DNA from: Roseobacter sinensis
Lineage (GTDB): Bacteria > Pseudomonadota > Alphaproteobacteria > Rhodobacterales > Rhodobacteraceae
Direction of reading: 5' to 3'
Length of the DNA stretch: 64,000 nucleotides
Assembly: GCF_025755255.1 (NCBI RefSeq)
Contig: NZ_JALIEB010000018.1
Location: forward strand, 1-64,000
Shown here: positions 35,402 through 43,225 of the stretch, piece after piece
Layout: the number at the start of each line of letters is the position of its first letter
How positions within the stretch are numbered: the first letter of the stretch is position 1
Notes under the pieces: model-generated
What the model was told of the DNA's origin: nothing
The model's database searches: none
The model's input: the letters and a program-made list of their open reading frames with translations, nothing else
Program-made: the position numbers and the translations under genes

Positions 35402-37852
35402 ATGTGGAGTGAATGTGTGATGATGACAGCGCGTGACGCAACGGGGTTTCCGATCCATGTGAAGTTTGGCGAACGTATCCTGCGGGGCGGCAAGCTGTCG
35501 CCGCAGTTGCGCGCCGCCTTGGCCGCCGATCTGGAGCGTGATCTGGCGGAAATCACCGTGGGCAGCCCGCTGGCGCTGCGCAATCCGTCCTCGGGTCTCG
35601 ACGCCTTCTGCGGGAGCGGCTCACGATCAAGTTCCTCGCCCTCCTCCTCCTCCTCGTCCTCGGGCAGCCTGTCGCGGGCTGCAGCCTCGCGCTACACGTC
35701 CTCGATGTCGACGACCCCGTCGACCACCAGCTCGGCCAGCACCGGGAGCCTGTCTCGCGCGCAGGCGTCGCGCTATACGTCCTCGATGTCGACCAGCCCG
35801 TCGTCGACACCCACACGGACCTCCTCTTCGAGCCCGAGCAGCCTGTCGCGATCCACGGCATCTCGCTATACATCCGCGGGTGCGACAACCACGACGAGCA
35901 GCCCATCGACCAGGTCCAGCCCCAGCAGCCTGTCGCGGTCGTCGGCGTCCCGATATACCTCGTCGATGGCGACCAGCCCGTCCTCGACCACCACAAGCCG
36001 CTCCAGCACGACACGCTCGTCACCGTCGACCTCGACGCGCACCACCAGTGCTTCGCGCAGCCGGTCCCACTCGTCGGGCGGGGACGACTCCTATCGATCG
36101 ACACCGGCCAGCCTGACCCGATCTACCGCGTCGCGCTACACCTCGTCGATGCGCACCACCCCGAGCAGGTCGGACCGCGACAGCAGGCCAAGCCGCCCGA
36201 CATCGCGGCCCACACCCGCGGCGCAGACGACAACGACACCCGCGAGCAGTCCGACGCCCTCGTCCAGCACGGTGACGCGTGCAAACGCCTCACGGTTCAC
36301 ATCCTCCCGGCAAACGACACCGGATCGCGCAAGCACACCATCCTCCAGCCGCCAGACACCGGTCACCCGCTCGACGGCATCGCGCTATACATCGGCGCTG
36401 AGCCCCTCGGGAACCGGATCGTCTTCGAGGACGCCGTCAGCGGTGACGCGGACCAATGCCTCGCGGTTCACCTCGTCCTTGCAAACAAGCCCGACGCAAA
36501 GCCGCGCGAGCTACCCGTCACGCGCGGCACCGTCTGAAAACTATGCGGCCCGCTATGCCGCGGACCAGCAGCGCCGGCAGGCGGCCAATCGCGCAGGTCT
36601 GGAGCTGGCCTATGAGATGACAGGGCAGCCAGGGCCGACGGTGAACGCGGCGAATGTGGCCGGCTACATGGCGTCCTACGCAGGGGCGGGGCTGACGGCG
36701 CAAGGCGTGCGCAACTACATGCAGAACCGCAGCACGCCGACCGTCGTGCGCAACAACCGCTACGGCACGGCATTTCAGAACCGCGGCTTGAGCGGCCCCT
36801 TTCCGCAGCGCAAATTCACCACCAACTACAGCAACAGCCTGCCGCGCGGGGCGACGGGGGCCACGGGCTTCTTCCCGGATCGCTTCTCCCCGACAGCCAC
36901 AAACCCGAATATGCTGGACCTGTTCGACCGCAAGGCGGTGGCGAACGTCACGATGACCCCGCAGCTGCGCAACTATGCAAGCTCCTTGCAGGGCGGCGCC
37001 ACGATGGTGCGAACCGGGCAGCCGTTCGGGGTTAATTCGGTAACCTTTGAGTTGGGGCGTCCGCGCTTGGGCAACACCACGGTGGTGCAGCCGCCCGCGA
37101 CTCAGCAAGGGTTCAACTTCGTCGACAGCCGCGGGCGTCCGTTGAGCCCGGCGACATCCGGGCCGAACGCGGGCTCGATTGTTGTCAACCATGGGCCAAA
37201 CTGGTCGGCAGTTGGCAATCAGGCACTGCGTTGGGGCGGGCGTGCTCTTGTCGTGGCGGACCCGCTGGTGCATGGCGTCGTGGCAGGCACCAACACGCCG
37301 GCCTCAGCCCCATGGCATGAGCGTTGGACCGCGGGCATCACCGCCGCTGCGCAGCGTGCGGACAACGTGGTGGTGGCGGGCGGCTCAGGCGTTGCGGCCG
37401 GAACTTTGACAGTGGGCACGGGCCCCGGTGCCTTTGCCATCGGTGCCGGCACGGCGGTGGCCGCCGGCACCGCCTATGAGGACACGGCGGTGGACCGCTG
37501 GGTGGACCGCCAGGTAGCCCGGGCCGAGCCTGTGATTGGCGCGACGCTCCGTGGTGTAGACACCGGCGCGCGGTATGTCGGGCGCACGGCCACGCAGGCT
37601 GCGGACTACGTTGCAAACTCCTACGTCGGGCAACGCGCGTCAGATGCTGCGTCCGCGGTGTCGTCGGGGTGGAACTCTCTGACCTCCTCGGTTGGCAACC
37701 TCTTCAGCCGGCCCGCGCAGCCCGCCGAGGTCTGGTCGGGATCGCGCAGCCCTTTGCGCAGCGGCTCGCTGACAGCGCCGACACCACTTGCGACGCCGAG
37801 CGAAACCCGGACGTCCTCCAGCGGCGGGCTGCGCGGGTTGCTGGGACTTTAG
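35402..37852 (+). CDS. Ser/Thr-rich repeat protein with glycine-rich C-terminal segment; putative type I secretion substrate
   Basis: About 816 residues; no family recognised. ATG at 35402 (GGGGAA upstream) or 35420 (GGAG 10 bases upstream) are both possible. Residues about 10-60 form a small charged domain (FPIHVKFGERILRGGKLSPQ). Then about 300 residues of Ser, Thr, Pro and Arg hold eight copies of (S/T)RxxASR(Y/F)TS. A central part has VAGYMASYAGAGLTAQGVRNY and motifs rich in Asn, Arg and Phe. Near residues 670-710 is a hydrophobic Gly/Ala run (VVVAGGSGVAAGTL, GPGAFAIGAGTAVAAG), similar to glycine-zipper segments of pore-forming or polymorphic toxins. There is no Sec signal and no RTX nonapeptides. 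The C-terminus is Ser-rich and ends GLRGLLGL. Location after a T1SS pair suggests it is the cargo. Confidence 0.7.
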   Translation: MWSECVMMTARDATGFPIHVKFGERILRGGKLSPQLRAALAADLERDLAEITVGSPLALRNPSSGLDAFCGSGSRSSSSPSSSSSSSGSLSRAAASRYTSSMSTTPSTTSSASTGSLSRAQASRYTSSMSTSPSSTPTRTSSSSPSSLSRSTASRYTSAGATTTTSSPSTRSSPSSLSRSSASRYTSSMATSPSSTTTSRSSTTRSSPSTSTRTTSASRSRSHSSGGDDSYRSTPASLTRSTASRYTSSMRTTPSRSDRDSRPSRPTSRPTPAAQTTTTPASSPTPSSSTVTRANASRFTSSRQTTPDRASTPSSSRQTPVTRSTASRYTSALSPSGTGSSSRTPSAVTRTNASRFTSSLQTSPTQSRASYPSRAAPSENYAARYAADQQRRQAANRAGLELAYEMTGQPGPTVNAANVAGYMASYAGAGLTAQGVRNYMQNRSTPTVVRNNRYGTAFQNRGLSGPFPQRKFTTNYSNSLPRGATGATGFFPDRFSPTATNPNMLDLFDRKAVANVTMTPQLRNYASSLQGGATMVRTGQPFGVNSVTFELGRPRLGNTTVVQPPATQQGFNFVDSRGRPLSPATSGPNAGSIVVNHGPNWSAVGNQALRWGGRALVVADPLVHGVVAGTNTPASAPWHERWTAGITAAAQRADNVVVAGGSGVAAGTLTVGTGPGAFAIGAGTAVAAGTAYEDTAVDRWVDRQVARAEPVIGATLRGVDTGARYVGRTATQAADYVANSYVGQRASDAASAVSSGWNSLTSSVGNLFSRPAQPAEVWSGSRSPLRSGSLTAPTPLATPSETRTSSSGGLRGLLGL
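35666..36486 (+). repeat. Coding tandem repeat: eight (S/T)RxxASR(Y/F)TS units
   Basis: Within the Ser/Thr-rich protein, eight units recur every 25-60 residues, separated by Ser/Thr/Pro linkers of variable length. Examples: LSRAAASRYTSSM, LSRAQASRYTSSM, LSRSSASRYTSSM, LTRSTASRYTSSM, VTRANASRFTSS, VTRTNASRFTSS. A ninth degenerate unit may be the NYAARYAADQQRR just after. The core is constant while linkers vary, so the ASR(Y/F)TS core looks functionally selected. Confidence 0.85.
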
Positions 37853-37902
37853 CGGCGATCTCATGGGCACGGGGCTCACAACGACGTCGGGGAGCACGGC
37901 CC

Positions 37903-38481
37903 ATGAGCGTTGAGGCCCCCGAATACTACCTGATCGATTTCGACTGGGACCCTCACCTGCAGTGGTCCCTGAGCCCTGAGGCAGCGGAGGCCGTCCTTGA
38001 CACGTGGGTCGCGCAGATGCCGGAGCGTGCCGGCAAGCTGATGCATTTTCTTGGCACGGAGGGTTTTATCCGCTCGCCTGAGCGATTCGATGCGGATGAA
38101 TTGGACAATCTGGAAAGCTTCATCATCAATCACTGCGATCTCTATCAACACCCGAAGGATCAAGAGTATTATCTGACCGATTTCAGTTTCGAGATTTGCA
38201 AGGACACGGCAGCGCTGATCGGATCGCTGTGTCAGGACCGGGTGCCGGAGCTGAAGTGGTCGTTGAACCGAGACTGGAACAGCGGGACGATGTACCAGTC
38301 CATAGGCATGAGCTCGGTCATCGACGGGGATCACATCCCGCTTCTGCCGCTGGTCTGTGATTTCGGCCGCGAAGCGCTTCGGACCAAACGGAAATTCCTC
38401 GGTGCCTTCCGACGGCAGAGGCGTGGGTTTCTGACCAAGATGTTGCTGTTGATCAGCTATGAGCAGGAGGCGCAAGCGTGA
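37903..38481 (+). CDS. Uncharacterised paralogous protein 1 (candidate immunity or chaperone protein)
   Basis: 192 residues, acidic to neutral, no signal peptide or TM helix; no family recognised. It starts PEYYLIDFDWDPHLQW after GGGGAG at 8 bases. It shares a block of about 47 identical residues with the next gene (from NHCDLYQHPKDQEYY through VPELKWSLN), while the flanks differ at many positions. The last codons (YEQEAQA) contain AGGAGG, which serves as ribosome binding site for the next gene. Tandem small paralogues behind a large putative secreted protein are typical of immunity genes in toxin loci; dedicated cytoplasmic chaperones are the alternative. Confidence 0.65.
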   Translation: MSVEAPEYYLIDFDWDPHLQWSLSPEAAEAVLDTWVAQMPERAGKLMHFLGTEGFIRSPERFDADELDNLESFIINHCDLYQHPKDQEYYLTDFSFEICKDTAALIGSLCQDRVPELKWSLNRDWNSGTMYQSIGMSSVIDGDHIPLLPLVCDFGREALRTKRKFLGAFRRQRRGFLTKMLLLISYEQEAQA

Positions 38482-39077
38482 TGCCGGACGCGCGCACATC
38501 GGCAGGCAAGGTGCCCGAATACTACCTGATCGATTTCGACTGGGACGGCTATACGCAATGGACTTTGCGGCCTGATGAAGCTGATGCCCTGCTGGAGACC
38601 TGGGTCGCGCAGATTCAGGAGCGTGCGGGTAAGCTGATGCATTTTCTCGGCGCCGAGGGGTTCACCCGCACCCGCGAGCGCTTCGATTCCGATGAATTGG
38701 ACAATCTGGAGCGATTCATCGTCAACCATTGCGACCTCTATCAGCACCCGAAAGATCAGGAATACTATCTGACGGACTTCAGCTTTGAGATCTGCAAGGA
38801 TACGGCTGCGCTGATCGGATCGCTCTGTCAGGACAGGGTGCCCGAGCTGAAGTGGTCTTTGAACACGGATCGTAACAGCGGGATGATGTACCAGTCGATT
38901 GGAATGCAGTCGGTGATCGATGGGGATCACATTCCGCTTCTGCATCTGGTCTGCGAGTTTGCAGAGGAAGCCTTGCGGAAGCGGCAGAAATTCCTCGGCG
39001 CCTTCCGCAAGCAGCGGCGGGGATTTCTGGTAAAGCTGCTGCTGCTGGTCGGCTATGAGCAGGAGGTGCAGGCGTGA
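38481..39077 (+). CDS. Uncharacterised paralogous protein 2 (tandem duplicate of the preceding gene)
   Basis: 198 residues, clearly homologous to paralogue 1 throughout. The shared block of about 47 identical residues is encoded with many synonymous differences (for example GATCTCTATCAACAC against GACCTCTATCAGCAC), so the identity reflects selection on protein sequence, not recent copying. The junction is GTGATG with the upstream TGA inside it; ATG at 38481 is taken and GTG at 38478 is possible. It ends YEQEVQA, again embedding an AGGAGG for the following gene. Function unknown. Confidence 0.65.
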   Translation: MPDARTSAGKVPEYYLIDFDWDGYTQWTLRPDEADALLETWVAQIQERAGKLMHFLGAEGFTRTRERFDSDELDNLERFIVNHCDLYQHPKDQEYYLTDFSFEICKDTAALIGSLCQDRVPELKWSLNTDRNSGMMYQSIGMQSVIDGDHIPLLHLVCEFAEEALRKRQKFLGAFRKQRRGFLVKLLLLVGYEQEVQA

Positions 39078-39361
39078 TGTTCGACCGTTTCGTTCGGTGG
39101 ATCTTGCGGCCTCTCCCCAGACTCGTCATGGGGACCCTCCTCAGCATCATGTGGGTCGTCAACATCTGGCTGACCGGTCCGGAACTGGACATGATCCTGG
39201 TGCTGATCATCATGATCCTGGGGACGATCTATGCGGGCCTGGAGTGGCGCGGGCACCCGGGCATTCCTCCACGCGAGCAAAGAGAAATCTCGCCCTGGCT
39301 TTTGGCTTTCATCGGGGGCGCTTTGGGTCTCGCCGCGCTGTTCGCCGTTTTGGGAGGCTAA
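39077..39361 (+). CDS. Small membrane protein with three predicted TM helices
   Basis: 94 residues. Hydrophobic segments at about 17-33 (LVMGTLLSIMWVVNIWL), 38-54 (LDMILVLIIMILGTIYAGL) and 73-92 (PWLLAFIGGALGLAALFAVL), separated by a short Arg/Pro/Glu-rich loop. ATG at 39077 (or GTG at 39074) overlaps the stop of paralogue 2 and uses the AGGAGG in its 3' end. It is the last gene of the unit; its TAA overlaps the stop of the convergent purC-like gene. It may protect the inner membrane if the cargo is pore-forming (inference). No family recognised. Confidence 0.65.
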   Translation: MFDRFVRWILRPLPRLVMGTLLSIMWVVNIWLTGPELDMILVLIIMILGTIYAGLEWRGHPGIPPREQREISPWLLAFIGGALGLAALFAVLGG

Positions 39362-40116
39362 TGCGCCTTCTGACGGGCCAGCACTGCGCTTGCGGAATCG
39401 AGATCGAAGCGGCGCAGGATCTCGTTGTAACCGCGCAGCCCGTCTCCTCCACCCTCGAAGGCGAGGCGGTGATCCAATAAGTCGCCGCCACGCATATCGC
39501 GCAGGCACATCACATCGGGGCTGAGCTCGGAGACCAGCATGATCATCGGCAAAGGACTGTCCGAGGCGTAATGTACGCCGAACTCCATCCTGATGTTTTC
39601 GACCTGGACACCGATGCCGAAGAAGGCGCCGGTCAGCAAGTCGTTGATCCGAAGGGCGAGATCGACGACCCCGCCGATGTCTTCCGGATCGATCAGGTTG
39701 AAGGCAAGCAGATGGCTTTCCGAGACCCGTGTGGGCCGTTTGCCGGCGCTGTCGGGACGCACGAAGAACTCCACCAGCGGCGGCATCAGCTGGTGACCTT
39801 GGTTGAGCCCGAACTCCGAAACAAGATCGCCCGTCGCGCAGTTGCACGCCCGCAGATCGAAGGGCAGTTGCACCGTTTCGAAGACCGCCTGTGTCGCCGG
39901 ACCACCACGCCCTGCGAAATGTGTGTTGATACCGTTCTGGCGGAGAAACTGGTGCAGGTGCACGGATATAGCGGTTGCGATCGGCGCTTTGCCCGGCAGC
40001 GTCCTGCGTTCGAGCGCTGGGTAGCTGACAACCTGATCTGAGGTTTCTACAACCGGACCATCAGCCTGTGCCGAAAAGACCCGGATGTCATCCAGCTCGA
40101 TTTGGTCGTCGGGCAT
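39358..40116 (-). CDS. purC: Phosphoribosylaminoimidazole-succinocarboxamide synthase (SAICAR synthetase)-like protein
   Basis: 252 residues, close to the bacterial PurC length. Matching regions: AISVHLHQFLRQNGINTHFAG, VQLPFDLRACNCATGDLVS, FGLNQGHQLMPPLVEFF, ESHLLAFNLIDPEDI, RINDLLTGAFFGIGVQVEN and EFGVHYASDSPLPMIMLVSE with SPDVMCLRDM. The enzyme joins Asp to CAIR in purine synthesis using ATP. The N-terminal ATP loop (normally KG-K-x-Y) is poorly conserved, and the sequence is divergent, so it may be a second PurC copy or a paralogue with another role. ATG at 40116 is preferred; a longer frame lacks homology. Confidence 0.75.
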   Translation of the reverse strand: MPDDQIELDDIRVFSAQADGPVVETSDQVVSYPALERRTLPGKAPIATAISVHLHQFLRQNGINTHFAGRGGPATQAVFETVQLPFDLRACNCATGDLVSEFGLNQGHQLMPPLVEFFVRPDSAGKRPTRVSESHLLAFNLIDPEDIGGVVDLALRINDLLTGAFFGIGVQVENIRMEFGVHYASDSPLPMIMLVSELSPDVMCLRDMRGGDLLDHRLAFEGGGDGLRGYNEILRRFDLDSASAVLARQKAH

Positions 40117-40264
40117 AACTGCTTGTCCCCTACCGTCCCTCGTATCTCGAGGGTTAGGGGCCCGGCCCTCACCCGACAAGCCTTGCGCTCGAACGCCCTC
40201 GCATACGGCGGATTGCAGCGCAAAGGCGTGTGTGCCCTCGCTGTGCTGAACGTCTCGCATCAAG

Positions 40265-41479
40265 TTATCCGGCGGCGGGTTTCTCCGCCTCGAACTCGAT
40301 TGCGGCCTGGGTGTCTCCGGCAATCGCGCGCTCGAAGGCGGAGAGCCGTTTGTAGATCGACATCAGCTCGACGATGGTGGTCCAGGACATCACGAGGAAC
40401 TGGAAGGAGTTCTCCACCCGCTGGAAGGCCCGAAGGATCTGCTGCATCACGCCAAGGGTCACGCCCGCGCTGATGATCGTGGGCCCAAGCGCGATATAGG
40501 GCAGGATCACCCCGGCCTGCAGGTAGGAATACCGCACAACGTTGAAATAGAGATAGTTGAGGTACAGCCGGAAGTAGTTCTTTCGGACATTCGAGAAGAG
40601 CTCGGTCAGCGTCGGCGGGCGCGCACGCTCTTCGTTGTCCTCACCCAGCACCAACTCCTTGCGGAAGGCCGCCTCGACCCGCTGGTTGCGGAATTCGAGC
40701 CCGGGCAGGCGCCAGCCCGCCAGCCCCAGGAGCGTGGTCCCGACGACCGACCACAGGATGGCGACGAAAACCAGCGCCTGCGGAACCTCACCCACGACCG
40801 GCAGTTCGGTCACATAAGAGGATAGTCCCCAGAGGATCGGCAGGAAGGCCAGCAGGGTCATGACCGCATCGATAAAGCGTGATCCCAGCGACTCCATGAT
40901 CCGTGCAAAGAGCATCGTGTCTTCCTGGATGCGCTGCGAGGCGCCCTCGATATGGCGGATCTTGGGCCACATGGCGACGTAGTAGTCATTCATCGCCGTG
41001 CGCCACCGGAAGACGTAGTGCGAGGTGAAGAAGGCCACCACCACGGCAGTGATGATGAAGACCATCGCGATCTTCAGGAAGGTGGCCAGTTGACCGTAGT
41101 AGTCGGCCGCGCTCACCGCCTCTGGGTCGGCCAGCGCCTGCTGCACGGTGTCGTAGAAGGTGCCGAACCAGGCGTTGATCATCACGTCCAGTTGCACCTG
41201 GAACCAGGTGGCAAAGACGATCAACGCCGACCCCGCAACGGACCATTTGGCCCAGCGGTGATTGGACTGGCGCAGCCAGTAGAGCACGAAAGCGCCATAG
41301 GACAGAGCGGTGTACTCATAGAGCCAGACCCGGTTCGGATCCCATCCGAAAAGCCCGGCAATCCCCAACGGGTCCTCCCAGTCGCTGAACTCGATATGCC
41401 ATAGGGCGATACAGATCATCGACCAGATCACCGCCGTGAGGAGGAACTTCTTGGGGTTCGGGAAGAAGGAGTGAAACAT
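40265..41479 (-). CDS. SbmA/BacA-family peptide transporter
   Basis: 404 residues, within the usual 400-420 of SbmA/BacA. It starts MFHSFFPNPKKFLLTAVIW, the typical opening, and continues with several TM helices, TSHYVFRWRTAMNDYYV, the ASQRIQEDTMLFARIMESLG helix that resembles ABC exporter membrane domains, and a late PYIALGPTIISAGVTLGVMQQ. There is no ATPase domain; the family is proton-driven and imports peptides such as microcins, bleomycin and proline-rich antimicrobials. GGAG lies 6-9 bases before the ATG. In Rhizobiales BacA also affects very-long-chain fatty acids; which role applies here is open. Confidence 0.92.
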   Translation of the reverse strand: MFHSFFPNPKKFLLTAVIWSMICIALWHIEFSDWEDPLGIAGLFGWDPNRVWLYEYTALSYGAFVLYWLRQSNHRWAKWSVAGSALIVFATWFQVQLDVMINAWFGTFYDTVQQALADPEAVSAADYYGQLATFLKIAMVFIITAVVVAFFTSHYVFRWRTAMNDYYVAMWPKIRHIEGASQRIQEDTMLFARIMESLGSRFIDAVMTLLAFLPILWGLSSYVTELPVVGEVPQALVFVAILWSVVGTTLLGLAGWRLPGLEFRNQRVEAAFRKELVLGEDNEERARPPTLTELFSNVRKNYFRLYLNYLYFNVVRYSYLQAGVILPYIALGPTIISAGVTLGVMQQILRAFQRVENSFQFLVMSWTTIVELMSIYKRLSAFERAIAGDTQAAIEFEAEKPAAG

Positions 41480-41490
41480 GATGCGATGCT

Positions 41491-42240
41491 CTATCTGGAT
41501 GTGGAGGCGCGGGCGGCTTTCGCCATATCGACCAGGCGGGGGCGCAGGTCGTCGGCAGAGGTCAGGGGCGGATCGAACCAGACCCGCGCGACGCTGTCGG
41601 AGGAAATCAGGTCGAGACCTTCGAGGTCGATGCAGGCAAGCTGCCATTTGCTGCCGGCCTGCCCGGCGTGCTCCCGCGCGTAGAGCGCGATGGCGTCCGC
41701 ATGGTCTTCGTTCATATGAGCCACGGCGCCCTGCTCCATGGCGTCGAGCGCGGGATCTGTCGGCGCGCAGAGATCTTCGGGGGTGAGCTGGTAGGCCTTG
41801 CCGAAGCCGCCATTGAACGACGCGCCTTCGATCTGAAGCCGCCAGAAGGCGAAGTCACCAAAATCAGCATAGAGCGCGGCTTTCGGGTGCCGAGCCAGGA
41901 ACCGGGCGCGCAGCAAAGCTCGGCTTTCGTCGGCGATGCGCTGGGCGCGGCCGAAAACGGTGATCCGCGGATGCGCAAGCGGGTCGCCCTTGCCAGGTTC
42001 GCCCAGCAGCACCGAGGCGCGCGGGTCGGCTTCGAGCGCGCCGAAATGGCCGGACAGCTGCGAGATCAGAAACAGGGGCTGCCCTGCACTGTCCGTGGCC
42101 ACCGAGATCCGGCTGGCCATGGGGATGCCGGAGGCCGGGTCGAGTGTCGCAAGTGCTGCGTGCCGCGCGCTGCGCAGGAAGGTCTTGGCGGTGCGCCTGA
42201 CCGCCGCATCAACCGGCTGAAGCACGTTCTTTTCCGTCAC
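41491..42240 (-). CDS. HugZ-like pyridoxamine 5'-phosphate oxidase-family protein
   Basis: 249 residues. The N-terminal FMN-binding split barrel shows FLRSARHAALATLDPASGIPMAS and FLISQLSGHFGALEADPRAS. The C-terminal DUF2470-type domain shows VAHMNEDHADAIALYA. This two-domain form is found in HugZ/HutZ, which bind or degrade haem, and in uncharacterised flavin reductases. The GTG start at 42240 is supported by GGAGG 5 bases upstream; the longer frame is not. It lies 11 bases upstream of sbmA on the same strand, so the two may be co-transcribed. No haem uptake genes are near. Confidence 0.8.
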   Translation of the reverse strand: MTEKNVLQPVDAAVRRTAKTFLRSARHAALATLDPASGIPMASRISVATDSAGQPLFLISQLSGHFGALEADPRASVLLGEPGKGDPLAHPRITVFGRAQRIADESRALLRARFLARHPKAALYADFGDFAFWRLQIEGASFNGGFGKAYQLTPEDLCAPTDPALDAMEQGAVAHMNEDHADAIALYAREHAGQAGSKWQLACIDLEGLDLISSDSVARVWFDPPLTSADDLRPRLVDMAKAARASTSR

Positions 42241-42661
42241 GCGACCTCCGGCAACGACCCTCTGACATCGGGACTGTCGCAGGTCTGCCCGAACTCGTAA
42301 AGCGGCGAGGTCGCACGTGATGGTGATTGGGGGCCAATCGAAGGCGAACGCCGGATCGGGCGGCAGAGCTGCGGCCCTCGCGACGCATACTGGTTTCGTT
42401 GGGAACCAACAAAGGTTCCGCGTTGCGACCGACATCCGAGCATATGCCACCGGCCGGTTCGTGCCGGGCGCTTGGCTTGGGCCGGTGCCGCGCTGGTTTT
42501 GCGGGGCTTGATCTGCTAAGGTCTGAACATTCAAAACGCGATCTGGGTGCTGCGCGCATTCGGAGTTGGGTCTGCTTATTCTTCGCGGACCTTGTCTCTC
42601 GACAACCGATCCATTGCAGCCCTCCGCGGTCGCCAAGTCATTTTTCCAAAGGAGTTTTTCC
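42241..42661. other. Intergenic region between HugZ-like gene and lipoprotein gene
   Basis: About 420 bases. No frame on either strand shows a motif or a convincing start. It must hold the divergent promoters of the HugZ-like gene and the lipoprotein gene. The AAAGGAG at 42648-42654 is the lipoprotein ribosome binding site. No hairpin or operator-like repeat stood out. Confidence 0.5.
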
Positions 42662-43207
42662 ATGAAGCCCATTCTGTCTGCAACAGCTCTTCTTCTTGTA
42701 TTGACGGCCTGCGCGCCATTGTCCTCGCCCGGCGCCACGACCGAGCGTGCGCTTGCGCGCACCTCGGCGCAGGTCGCGGCCACGGCGACCGATGCAGGTA
42801 TCGCCACCGATCAGACCGCAACAGTGAGCGCGAGTCGCGCGGACGGCGGTGCGGCGGTGTTCGTGCCCGAGGCCGTGGGCGGCGGTGGGTTCGTCGGTTG
42901 GCTCGATCTGCCGCCGGCCCATGCCTGCCGCGGCACTCTGCCGCCGGCAAACTATGCCGTTTCGGCCGAAATCGGCGCCCGAAGCGCTGCGCTCTCGCTG
43001 CGCCAGATCGATGGGCCTTCGGGTCTTGCGCCTGTCACTGTGCCTGTCCGCCGGATCAGCAGTGACGCGCCGGTGACGCCGATGGCACGGGTGGCGCTCG
43101 GCCCCGACAGCTTTCTGTTGGGCCGGTGGTTCACCTGTTCGGACGGTGTCGGTCATTGCGGCTATGCGCTGACGCTTGATGCGTCGACACCCGGCTGCGG
43201 CGGCTGA
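42662..43207 (+). CDS. Putative lipoprotein of unknown function
   Basis: 181 residues. A lipoprotein signal peptide is clear: basic start MKP, hydrophobic core LSATALLLVL, and lipobox LTAC with the modified Cys at 17. The mature part begins with an Ala/Thr/Ser-rich linker, then a domain holding two further Cys pairs (ACRGTLPP; FTCSDGVGHCGYAL; CGG at the end), suggesting disulfides in the periplasm. The ATG at 42662 follows AAAGGAG. I recognise no family. It is a single gene, convergent with the Nudix gene. Confidence 0.7.
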   Translation: MKPILSATALLLVLTACAPLSSPGATTERALARTSAQVAATATDAGIATDQTATVSASRADGGAAVFVPEAVGGGGFVGWLDLPPAHACRGTLPPANYAVSAEIGARSAALSLRQIDGPSGLAPVTVPVRRISSDAPVTPMARVALGPDSFLLGRWFTCSDGVGHCGYALTLDASTPGCGG

Positions 43208-43225
43208 TCAGCGGGAAGGCCGGCC

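Noticed and set aside
35666-36486. CRISPR array
   Set aside because: The repeats are coding, with variable unit length and degenerate DNA sequence conserved only at protein level; no cas genes are present.
35402-37852. RTX toxin assignment for the repeat protein
   Set aside because: No GGxGxD nonapeptides are visible; only the neighbouring T1SS genes suggest secretion.
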